Shown: in pieces, positions 1 to 5,453 of the stretch
Layout: every line of letters begins with the position of its first letter
Numbering within the stretch: the first letter of the stretch is position 1
DNA from: a virus
Strand: one strand, 5' to 3'
Virus record (IMG/VR): IMGVR_UViG_3300032296_000873
Coordinates: 1-30,785 of that record
DNA: 30,785 nt
Position numbers and translations under genes: made by a program
The notes under the pieces: model-generated
The model's input: only the letters and a program-made list of their open reading frames with translations
The model's database searches: none
Told to the model about the DNA's origin: nothing

Positions 1-2
1 AG

Positions 3-416
3 TCCATCGTCACCGAAGAGTTCGTCCATAAGGTCGGAATCATCGAATCCAATCTCAAGCCGGACGCTGTCGGCGATGACGGCGAAAGTCTCGGCGCGTT
101 CCAGATCAGTCGCCGGGCTTGGGCCGATGCTGTAGCCTACAGCACCATCAACTCCGGGCCTCACGAATACACCCTGCCCCTCGACTGGAAAGGACACGCT
201 CACGACTTTGAGATGGCGCATCGTGCGGCCACGCTGATCCTCAAGATGCACGAAGAGCGTATGCTCAAGAACCGCGTCAAGCCCACCGAGTTCAAACTCT
301 ATATGGCCTACAATATGGGTTACTACGGAGCAGCCCAGCACGGCTTCGACATCAACCAGACTTGGGGTTTCCGCAGGGCGATCCTCACCCGAGCCAAGGT
401 CATCCTTTCCCGATGA
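3..416 (+). CDS. Lytic transglycosylase / lysozyme-like protein, 3' part only
   Basis: The frame is open from the first bases of the window, so the true start lies upstream; 137 residues are visible. The segment IIESNLKPDAVGDD followed by GESLGAFQIS matches the SLT/lysozyme-like fold, in which the Glu of the ES pair (codon at 45-47) is the usual catalytic acid and the G-x-FQIS loop lines the active site. A later YMAYNMGYYGA stretch matches the A-x-N-x-G...Y region of the same family. The expected role is cleavage of peptidoglycan glycan strands, either as endolysin or as an entry enzyme. It sits in the rightward operon, away from the holin-like genes on the other strand. The stop overlaps the next start as ATGA. 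The family call is fairly firm; the choice between lysis and entry roles is open. Confidence 0.72.
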   Translation, partial: SIVTEEFVHKVGIIESNLKPDAVGDDGESLGAFQISRRAWADAVAYSTINSGPHEYTLPLDWKGHAHDFEMAHRAATLILKMHEERMLKNRVKPTEFKLYMAYNMGYYGAAQHGFDINQTWGFRRAILTRAKVILSR

Positions 417-706
417 GTACCCGTAGCATCCAGTCCATCCTCCGAATCGCCCAAGAAGAGGCGACCCGTCTAGACGGAGAGATCAACACCTCCAATGAGC
501 AGGTGATCTATCTCGCCGACAAACTCGCCAAGGTCTTCCACTCGCTGCGCCAGTTCAACGAGACGCACGGCCGAGACCTCGACCCGGATGTGCTTGACGC
601 ATTCAACTCGGCGTGGCGAAACCACGAATCATCCTTTGACATCTGGCAATCCTACCAGCATAACAGCCTCTCTCCCACCACCAACAACACTGATACCAAT
701 GAGTAA
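413..706 (+). CDS. Small hypothetical protein, helical
   Basis: This 97-residue protein starts at the ATG that overlaps the previous stop (ATGA), which I prefer over an in-frame ATG at 362 lying inside the upstream gene. The sequence is mainly charged and helical (SIQSILRIAQEEATRLDGE and a later LADKLAKVFHSLRQF stretch), with a Ser/Thr/Asn-rich tail that looks disordered. No catalytic motif, membrane segment or signal peptide is visible. It directly precedes and overlaps by 8 bases the Rad52-like annealing gene, so it may be co-translated with it and act in the same DNA-processing context, but that is inference from position only. Function unknown. Confidence 0.7.
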   Translation: MSTRSIQSILRIAQEEATRLDGEINTSNEQVIYLADKLAKVFHSLRQFNETHGRDLDPDVLDAFNSAWRNHESSFDIWQSYQHNSLSPTTNNTDTNE

Positions 707-1604
707 TCCAGAAGAAGTAATGAACAAACTCCGCGCTCCTTTCGCTGCTGACCGCATCGAGTGGCGTGTCGGTTCCTGCGGCGAAAAGTCGGACGGCTCG
801 ATCTGGGCGCGATGCCTCGCCTACATCGACAACCGCGCCGCGATGGAACGCCTCGATGAGGTCTACGGAATGAACTGGTCGCACAGCGAAGAGTTCAAGC
901 AGATCGGCGGCCAAGCCGTCTGCACTGTGACGATCACTATCGAGTCCCGCAACGAAGGCGTGGCCCTGTTCCCCTATCGCTCCGTCACTGGCTCCTGCTG
1001 CGTGGAAGCCAACGGCGACATCGACCCGTTCAAGTCCGCTGCCTCCGGTGCTATGAAGCGCGCCGTGGTCAATCTCGGCATCGGCCGCTACCTCTACGAT
1101 CTGCCCGAGGCTTGGGCTGTCATCGACCCCAAGGGCAAGTATGACGGCAAGACCAAGAGCGGCACTCGTTTCCGCTGGAACCCTCCGCAACTCCCGGGTT
1201 GGGCTGGCGGCGGTGCTGCCTCCGTCCAGAATGTCATCAGCAACGCCGAGTACCACGCCAGCGAAGAGTATCAGGTCGAGGCCGCTCCCGCTCCCGTCTC
1301 TCGTCCGGCTGCCGCCGCTCCGGCCGCTGCCTCCTCCGGCAACGACCCCATTGTTCCCTTCGGTGACCGCAAGGGTCAGCCCCTCTCCAGCCTGCCGCTC
1401 AAGGGCGACAAGGGCGTGAAGTGCGGCGACCTGTACTACTGGGCTAAGGTCTACACCCCGAAGGAATTCAAGGGTTCAATCTCGCCTAAGGACATCGCCC
1501 TCAAGAAGCGCGCCGAAGAGATGTACGCCGCCGCCACCTCTGGCTCTGCTCCTAAGTCCGAGCCGCAGTCCATCGACGACATCATCGACGAAGTTCCGTT
1601 CTAA
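699..1604 (+). CDS. Rad52/Rad22-family single-strand annealing protein with ExoX-C-like C-terminal domain
   Basis: This 301-residue protein starts at 699; the longer in-frame ATG at 588 lies inside the neighbouring gene. Residues ~8-140 carry Rad52-family features: IEWRVGS, a YGMNW motif near 57-60, and the signature DPFKSAASGAMKRAVVNLGI at 109-128, which ends in GRYLYDL. Such proteins form rings that anneal complementary ssDNA in phage recombination and repair. Residues ~190-215 are an Ala/Pro-rich linker. Residues ~217-278 (VPFGDRKGQPLSSLP, then DLYYWAK) resemble the DUF3820/ExoX C-terminal module found on nucleases. The protein ends DDIIDEVPF, like the acidic tip of bacterial SSB. The first assignment is strong; the last two are pattern matches. 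No exonuclease partner is seen in the window. Confidence 0.85.
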   Translation: MSNPEEVMNKLRAPFAADRIEWRVGSCGEKSDGSIWARCLAYIDNRAAMERLDEVYGMNWSHSEEFKQIGGQAVCTVTITIESRNEGVALFPYRSVTGSCCVEANGDIDPFKSAASGAMKRAVVNLGIGRYLYDLPEAWAVIDPKGKYDGKTKSGTRFRWNPPQLPGWAGGGAASVQNVISNAEYHASEEYQVEAAPAPVSRPAAAAPAAASSGNDPIVPFGDRKGQPLSSLPLKGDKGVKCGDLYYWAKVYTPKEFKGSISPKDIALKKRAEEMYAAATSGSAPKSEPQSIDDIIDEVPF

Positions 1605-1608
1605 TCCT

Positions 1609-1779
1609 ATGAAGGACACGCACAACACCTATGACCCTCAGGAGGAACCCATCCTCCTTGATGAGGTCACCGGAACTAACAACTCGTTTGAGGTTTCCAT
1701 CATCACTCAGGTGGTGGAGATCTCCGATGAGGAGGTACTCGAAATCCTCAACTACGGCCTCGGCCTGATGAAGCGATGA
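1609..1779 (+). CDS. Small acidic hypothetical protein
   Basis: A 56-residue acidic protein begins 5 bases after the annealing-protein gene stops and ends by overlapping the next start (ATGA at 1776-1779). Its sequence (MKDTHNTYDPQEEPILLDEV at the start, ISDEEVLEILNYGLGLMKR at the end) has no recognisable motif, membrane segment or signal. The tight junctions on both sides and the uninterrupted frame support it as a real gene. Small acidic phage proteins often bind host proteins or mimic DNA, but nothing in this sequence shows which, so no function is proposed. Confidence 0.65.
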   Translation: MKDTHNTYDPQEEPILLDEVTGTNNSFEVSIITQVVEISDEEVLEILNYGLGLMKR

Positions 1780-1943
1780 CTAGCGCCAAGACTATTGAAG
1801 ACTTCCTGTCCGAAGTCGCCCACCAGATCGAGACGCTCAAGTCCAAGTTGAACGATGCCACCGACATCATTGGCTGCCTCCAAGTGGAGAACGATGACCT
1901 CAAGGCTCGCCTCAAGAAGTACGAAGATGATCAAGGCAAATAA
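1776..1943 (+). CDS. Small coiled-coil protein
   Basis: This 55-residue protein starts within the stop of the previous gene and ends 17 bases into the next one. From about residue 8 to 50 it shows heptad-like spacing of hydrophobic residues (IEDFLSEVAHQIETLKSKL, then CLQVENDDLKARLKKYEDD), so a dimeric or trimeric coiled coil is likely. There is no enzymatic motif. A second coiled-coil gene of similar size lies at 3134-3358, which suggests small oligomeric accessory factors in this operon. The function is unknown; the gene call rests on the overlaps and the clean frame. Confidence 0.65.
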   Translation: MTSAKTIEDFLSEVAHQIETLKSKLNDATDIIGCLQVENDDLKARLKKYEDDQGK

Positions 1944-2400
1944 GATCCTAGACCCTGAGCGAGTCCGGGCGCTGATGGCATCTATGCAGCCTCCCGGGGT
2001 GCAGCACGATTCCAATGTCGATTTCAGCAAACGAAATACTCGCAGCAAGGTAGAGAACGCCTGCACGATGATCGTGAAGACGGCTTGCTCGATCCCGGCT
2101 GCCGCCCAGTCTTGGGGGGTCTCCACTAAGAAGATCCTTGATTACGCCAAGGCCAACAACATCCCAGTAGTCCACAAGCCGTGGGAACTGGATGCTAAGG
2201 CTAAGGAGATTATCGAGTCCGGGTCGTATACTCAGAATGTACCCCGAGGTCTGAAGCAGCGCGTGGCCTACGAACTCGCCCTGAAGATCGGCCTGAGCGC
2301 AGCCTGTCGCCGCCTCAATGTTTGCAGGCGTGGCATTTACTACTACTGTGAGCGGTACAACCTGCCCACCCCTGAACGATCCGAACGCAGAAAACGATGA
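1927..2400 (+). CDS. Putative DNA-binding protein with two HTH-like segments
   Basis: The 157-residue protein starts at the ATG at 1927, which overlaps the previous gene by 17 bases; an in-frame ATG at 1855 lies deep inside that gene and is rejected. Two segments look like helix-turn-helix units: residues ~57-79 (PAAAQSWGVSTKKILDYAK) and ~122-146 (GLSAACRRLNVCRRGIYYYC). The C-terminus is strongly basic (ERSERRKR). This fits a DNA-binding protein, perhaps a transcription factor or recombination accessory, acting in the host cytoplasm. Its stop overlaps the start of the metallophosphoesterase gene (ATGA). The HTH reading is based on spacing and small-residue patterns and has not been confirmed by profile search. 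Confidence 0.65.
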   Translation: MIKANKILDPERVRALMASMQPPGVQHDSNVDFSKRNTRSKVENACTMIVKTACSIPAAAQSWGVSTKKILDYAKANNIPVVHKPWELDAKAKEIIESGSYTQNVPRGLKQRVAYELALKIGLSAACRRLNVCRRGIYYYCERYNLPTPERSERRKR

Positions 2401-3134
2401 GTACCCCATATGAGATTGTCGCTATGGGCGACAACCACGGCGACCTAGCCTGCGAGAATACCCTCGATGGGATTATGGCCTTCGTTGAACGGGTGCGCCC
2501 AAAGTACAGGGTACATCTAGGAGATAACTGGGACTTCCGCTGGGCGAGGCGTGGCGTTGACAAGGACTCCACGGAAGCCCGTGAAGGGGTCAAGGAAGAC
2601 CTAGAGGCTGGCATCAAGTGGCTAGAGCGGTACAAGCCTACCCACTTCCTTATGGGCAACCACGATGACCGCATCCGGCAGATCATCCATAGTACGGACT
2701 CCATCAAGACCCGCGAAGATATGCAGGAGATTCAAGACCGCATTATGCGGACGCTCCGCAAGGTTGGCTGCAAGGTCATCAAGCCCTACAGCGTCAAGCA
2801 CGGCCGTATTGTCATCGGCCCCCTGACATTCATCCACGGCTTCTCCCACGGGATGAACGCCCTGCTAAAGGATGCCCGTGCATTCGGATCTCCGGGCGGC
2901 GGCTTTACGATGGGTCACCTGCATCGCCTAGAGCAGTTGAACAACGAGTCCTTTGAGGGCGGCGCGTCTTGGCTGTGCGGCTGTGCTATGCGTATCGATT
3001 CCGCTGAATACGCGATGAGGCACAGTTCTACCCTTCGGTGGCAGAACGGGTTTATGTGGTATCGAGTGGAAGGTGATAACTACATCGGCAAGCAAGCCCA
3101 CCGCTTCGGCAAGGGCTGGTACTACCCGGCCTGA
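2397..3134 (+). CDS. Calcineurin-like metallophosphoesterase
   Basis: This 245-residue protein carries the full motif series of the metallophosphoesterase superfamily: D-x-H as GDNHGD at residues 11-16, GD as HLGDNWD at 40-46, GNHD at 87-90, a His in IHGFSH at 146-151, and GHLH at 173-176. These residues bind two metal ions and hydrolyse phosphomonoesters or phosphodiesters. Phage members are often called phosphoesterases or DNA-processing nucleases; the substrate cannot be read from the sequence. It is a single-domain protein of usual size, with no signal peptide, so it should act in the cytoplasm. It overlaps the genes on both sides (ATGA before, TGATG after), in an operon with an annealing protein, which is compatible with a role in nucleic-acid metabolism. 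Confidence 0.9.
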   Translation: MSTPYEIVAMGDNHGDLACENTLDGIMAFVERVRPKYRVHLGDNWDFRWARRGVDKDSTEAREGVKEDLEAGIKWLERYKPTHFLMGNHDDRIRQIIHSTDSIKTREDMQEIQDRIMRTLRKVGCKVIKPYSVKHGRIVIGPLTFIHGFSHGMNALLKDARAFGSPGGGFTMGHLHRLEQLNNESFEGGASWLCGCAMRIDSAEYAMRHSSTLRWQNGFMWYRVEGDNYIGKQAHRFGKGWYYPA

Positions 3135-3358
3135 TGAAGATCGAAATCGACTACTACCATTTCGAGAACCTCAATCGAAATGTCCTGTCCCTCGGCAATC
3201 AAGTCCGCGACCTGAGCAACGAGAACTCCACGCTCAAGGCCGAGGTCGAGCGGCTGACGGCCTTCACCACCCGCACCATCATCCCGAACGAGGAACTGCA
3301 AGCACAGGTCGAGCAACTCCAGAACCGATGCGACTTCTTGGAGGGAAGGCAGTCGTGA
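3134..3358 (+). CDS. Small coiled-coil protein
   Basis: A 74-residue protein starts on the last base of the phosphoesterase stop. Residues ~14-45 (VLSLGNQVRDLSNENSTLKA and on) and ~52-70 (EELQAQVEQLQNRCDFLEG) give two heptad-rich coiled-coil stretches separated by a short break. There are no metal-binding or catalytic motifs. Its stop overlaps the next start as GTGA, typical of coupled translation. The likely state is a small oligomer that bridges other proteins, but no partner can be named. Confidence 0.68.
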   Translation: MKIEIDYYHFENLNRNVLSLGNQVRDLSNENSTLKAEVERLTAFTTRTIIPNEELQAQVEQLQNRCDFLEGRQS

Positions 3359-3522
3359 AGCACCCCAAGCAAGTCGGTATGTCCTGCAAGAACACCCGGT
3401 TCGTGAAGAAGGGGCTGACTTGGGAGGAAGTACAGCGAGTCGAGAAGGCCACCAAGGCTGACCGGGATCGCTGGAACGAATTGCTTGCCAAACCTTGGAA
3501 CAAGTGGAGACTGATAAAATGA
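3355..3522 (+). CDS. Small basic hypothetical protein (GTG start)
   Basis: This 55-residue protein most likely starts at GTG 3355, which overlaps the previous stop as GTGA and so continues the operon's overlap pattern; the next in-frame ATG (eight codons on) is an alternative. It is rich in Lys, Arg and Trp (LTWEEVQRVEKATKADRDRW, then KPWNKWRLIK) and appears helical. The basic, Trp-containing tail would suit nucleic-acid or protein contact, but no known motif is visible. The stop overlaps the next start. Confidence 0.6.
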   Translation: MKHPKQVGMSCKNTRFVKKGLTWEEVQRVEKATKADRDRWNELLAKPWNKWRLIK

Positions 3523-3719
3523 CTGATATTTCCAAATGCGATGGCTGGATCCGCAATGTCCTTTGCGTCAACCGGGACAACTGCCTGCGTTACACTATCA
3601 AGGCCGATGACCTGCTCCAGTCTTGGCTCACGCCCCAGATGAAGAGCAACGGCCAGTGCCAATACTTTATTCCTAACTACGCCAATGAAAAAGAAAAACC
3701 TAGCAAACAAGATTCTTGA
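3519..3719 (+). CDS. Small four-cysteine protein, possible metal-binding
   Basis: The 66-residue protein starts at 3519 (ATGA overlap). It has Cys at residues 7, 16, 22 and 47 in the pattern CDGWIRNVLCVNRDNCLRY ... GQCQYFIPNY. Similar short phage proteins with conserved Cys and a QSW segment occur widely, and four Cys in one small domain suggest a zinc or other metal site. The C-terminus is charged and overlaps the next gene by 35 bases. Function unknown; the Cys arrangement is the only visible clue. Confidence 0.65.
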   Translation: MTDISKCDGWIRNVLCVNRDNCLRYTIKADDLLQSWLTPQMKSNGQCQYFIPNYANEKEKPSKQDS

Positions 3720-3954
3720 ATACCTAAGGCGCAACGAGAAAGAGCAGCCAATCCCTGCCGGATACAAGAGCATCAAAGATTGGTGCGTGATGCTAGGATG
3801 CAGTCGCAGGGTATGGGGGGTTATGCTTCACGACCTAATCAAGACGACCAAGGTGAAGGCGGTAAAACTCAAGCGCGTTCAGGATGGTAAGATTCGGATG
3901 ATGAACTTCTATAAGATTGACGAATCCTTCTTGCGCGAGATCCGTAAGTCCTGA
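3685..3954 (+). CDS. Small basic winged-helix/HTH-like protein
   Basis: This 89-residue, strongly basic protein is the last gene of the rightward operon. Residues ~29-52 (SIKDWCVMLGCSRRVWGVML) look like a helix-turn-helix with Gly-Cys-Ser at the turn, followed by a basic beta-rich stretch (KVKAVKLKRVQDGKIRMMNF) that could form the wing. A DNA-binding role, for example repression or replication control, is likely but unproven. It overlaps the preceding Cys-containing gene by 35 bases, longer than the other overlaps here. No other start is clearly better: the MKKKNLANK beginning is typical of small phage proteins. Confidence 0.65.
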   Translation: MKKKNLANKILEYLRRNEKEQPIPAGYKSIKDWCVMLGCSRRVWGVMLHDLIKTTKVKAVKLKRVQDGKIRMMNFYKIDESFLREIRKS

Positions 3955-3956
3955 AG

Positions 3957-4091
3957 GGCTGACCGCCCGATAGGTCGGCTACGGGGGTCATATCGCAGGA
4001 GCCTTCCTAGAGCCACGCACAACGGCTACCGACCAGCGCACCGCGAATGACTCACTGTCACCGCAAGGCCGCCTCCAGTCAAGCGGCCGTT
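3957..4091 (+). terminator. Convergent-operon junction with hairpins; possible bidirectional terminator
   Basis: The rightward operon ends at 3954 and the leftward operon ends at 4096, leaving a 141-base gap. Two hairpins are visible. In 3957-3980, GGCTGACC pairs with GGTCGGCT around an 8-base loop (two G-U pairs on the + strand). In 4067-4088, GGCCGC pairs with GCGGCC around a 10-base loop, with flanking AA/TT. The sequence GGTCGG of the first hairpin can instead pair with CCGACC at 4029-4034. Neither hairpin is followed by a convincing U-run, so intrinsic termination is uncertain. The position between two converging operons makes a termination role reasonable. Confidence 0.4.
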
Positions 4092-4095
4092 AAGT

Positions 4096-4422
4096 TCACA
4101 GTCTGTTCTTAAAGGTCTTCCACAGCAAAGCCCCGGCGATGCCTAGGCAGCCTATGGCAACAGCATAGGCAACATCACAGGTATTGATGAGGGCAATCGT
4201 GGCCTCGCTCAACTTGTCCCCGAGTTTGCCGTCATCCGATACGAAGTTCGTCCCAGCGTCCACGATGATGAGCGCCATCGCCTGAGAACTAGACAGGGTG
4301 GCAAGCGTGGTCTGGATCACATAGGATGTGTACAGGGCGCAACCACCTGAGATGCCGAGGATGAACCAAACGGCAATCACCAGATTGTTCTCAGCGGCGC
4401 TTCTTGGACTTGGCTTTTCCAT
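4096..4422 (-). CDS. Small two-TM membrane protein, possible second holin/antiholin
   Basis: This 108-residue protein has two hydrophobic spans: residues ~14-36 (LVIAVWFILGISGGCALYTS) and ~84-102 (VAYAVAIGCLGIAGALLW). The loop between them (~40-80) is polar and acidic, and the tail is short and basic. Two spans, small size, and a place directly after a holin-like gene at the end of the late operon suggest a holin, antiholin or other lysis membrane protein. The first 32 bases overlap the end of the upstream gene. No family is recognised, and other small inner-membrane roles are possible. Confidence 0.65.
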   Translation of the reverse strand: MEKPSPRSAAENNLVIAVWFILGISGGCALYTSYVIQTTLATLSSSQAMALIIVDAGTNFVSDDGKLGDKLSEATIALINTCDVAYAVAIGCLGIAGALLWKTFKNRL

Positions 4423-4744
4423 TGGGCTTCACTTCGTTGAGTTTCTTCTTGAACTGCTTGTCTAGGTACGAGAGGGCGAAGTCCGTCACCTCCGGGGCTG
4501 CGAAGCCTGCGAGTCCGGCTACGGCCAGCCGAAGGGTGTAGGAGGACACATAGTCGGTGATAGCCAGACCCACCACTACGGCGACCACGGCGGCAGAGAA
4601 GGCCGAGCGGATCATCCACAGGAAGCCAACAGGCTCAGGGGACAGCAGCGCCCGGGCAACGGCGGCAGACGAACCAAGGGCGCTGGAGATCACTCCGTCC
4701 TTAGCCATCTGGTTATAGTCGATGGGGTCACTTGGACTGCTCAT
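4391..4744 (-). CDS. Putative holin
   Basis: I place the start at 4744, giving 117 residues: this ATG has AAGGA about 8 bases upstream, one of few Shine-Dalgarno-like sites in the window, whereas the longer start at 4768 has none. The protein has a short polar N-terminus, a weakly hydrophobic helix (GVISSALGSSAAVARALL), then two stronger spans (SAFSAAVVAVVVGLAITDYV and LRLAVAGLAGFAAPEVTDFA), and ends in a dense basic tail (KPNGKAKSKKRR). A basic C-terminus after two or three spans is typical of holins, which pierce the inner membrane at lysis. It lies between a spanin-like lipoprotein gene (17-base overlap) and another small membrane protein. The holin role is inferred from topology and position. 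Confidence 0.65.
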   Translation of the reverse strand: MSSPSDPIDYNQMAKDGVISSALGSSAAVARALLSPEPVGFLWMIRSAFSAAVVAVVVGLAITDYVSSYTLRLAVAGLAGFAAPEVTDFALSYLDKQFKKKLNEVKPNGKAKSKKRR

Positions 4745-5453
4745 TGTTCTTGTCCTTGATGAAATCAAAAAGCCGCCAAAGCAAGAGGCAGGCGGCGATT
4801 CCTAGGGTGACACCAACGATCCAAGCGAAGTACTCGGACGAGAGGATGACCGGGACGGCTGCGGCCAGCGGAGCGCAGGCCAAGATCGAGCCGCCCACGC
4901 GCCAGCCGAAGATAGCCCCGGTCAGAACCCCGACCACGAACAGGCCGACCCCGGCCATAGTCCAGAGGCTCTTGTCAGACTCGTCCTTGACCTTCTTGAT
5001 CTCAGCCTTGAGGGCTGCCGCCTCCTTCTTGGAAGCGTCCAGATCCTTGCGGGCTTGGACAAGTTCATCGGCGTTCTTCTTGGACTGGGCTACGGCCTCG
5101 TTCCATTCCTTCTCCACGCCCTTGAGCCAAGCCTTGGCCTTGGCTACCTCGGCCTCATATGCCTTGGGGTCTGCGGCGGCAGCCCTGTCCCGGGCGGCCT
5201 TGAGATCTGGCTCCTCAGGCTTGGGGAGATGAGCCAGCGCCACCCTGCCCTCGGACTGAACCACGGGAGGCTTATTACTGTTCTCAATCATAACAGTAAC
5301 GGCAGAGGCGACTTTGGAGTCTCCCTTGTCGATATTGTTACCCAGCGTACCGAGGCTATCAGGGGTGGGTACGGCCACGGGAGGAGCCTTAGGCTCTTCC
5401 TTCGTAGAACAGCCTGCAAGGGCAAGCCAGAGGCCAACAAAGATGTATTTCAT
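4728..5453 (-). CDS. Lipoprotein with coiled coil and C-terminal TM segments; possible unimolecular spanin
   Basis: The 241-residue protein begins MKYIFVGLWLALAGCS, a short signal peptide with lipobox LAGC and lipidation Cys at 15. A Pro-rich stretch (~21-31) follows, then a long Ala/Lys/Glu coiled coil (~82-160), then hydrophobic segments at ~163-183, ~189-205 and ~209-232 and a charged tail. An outer-membrane lipid anchor, periplasmic coiled coil and inner-membrane anchor in one chain is the layout of unimolecular spanins, which fuse the two membranes at the last step of lysis in Gram-negative hosts. Classical ones have a single TM segment, so three would be unusual. The start overlaps the stop of the giant upstream gene (ATGA). 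An i-spanin-like or unrelated lipoprotein is also possible. Confidence 0.65.
   Translation of the reverse strand: MKYIFVGLWLALAGCSTKEEPKAPPVAVPTPDSLGTLGNNIDKGDSKVASAVTVMIENSNKPPVVQSEGRVALAHLPKPEEPDLKAARDRAAAADPKAYEAEVAKAKAWLKGVEKEWNEAVAQSKKNADELVQARKDLDASKKEAAALKAEIKKVKDESDKSLWTMAGVGLFVVGVLTGAIFGWRVGGSILACAPLAAAVPVILSSEYFAWIVGVTLGIAACLLLWRLFDFIKDKNNEQSK

Noticed and set aside
603-1256. Long leftward frame opposite the annealing-protein gene
   Set aside because: It lies fully inside a well-supported Rad52-family gene and has no recognisable domain; it is a shadow frame.
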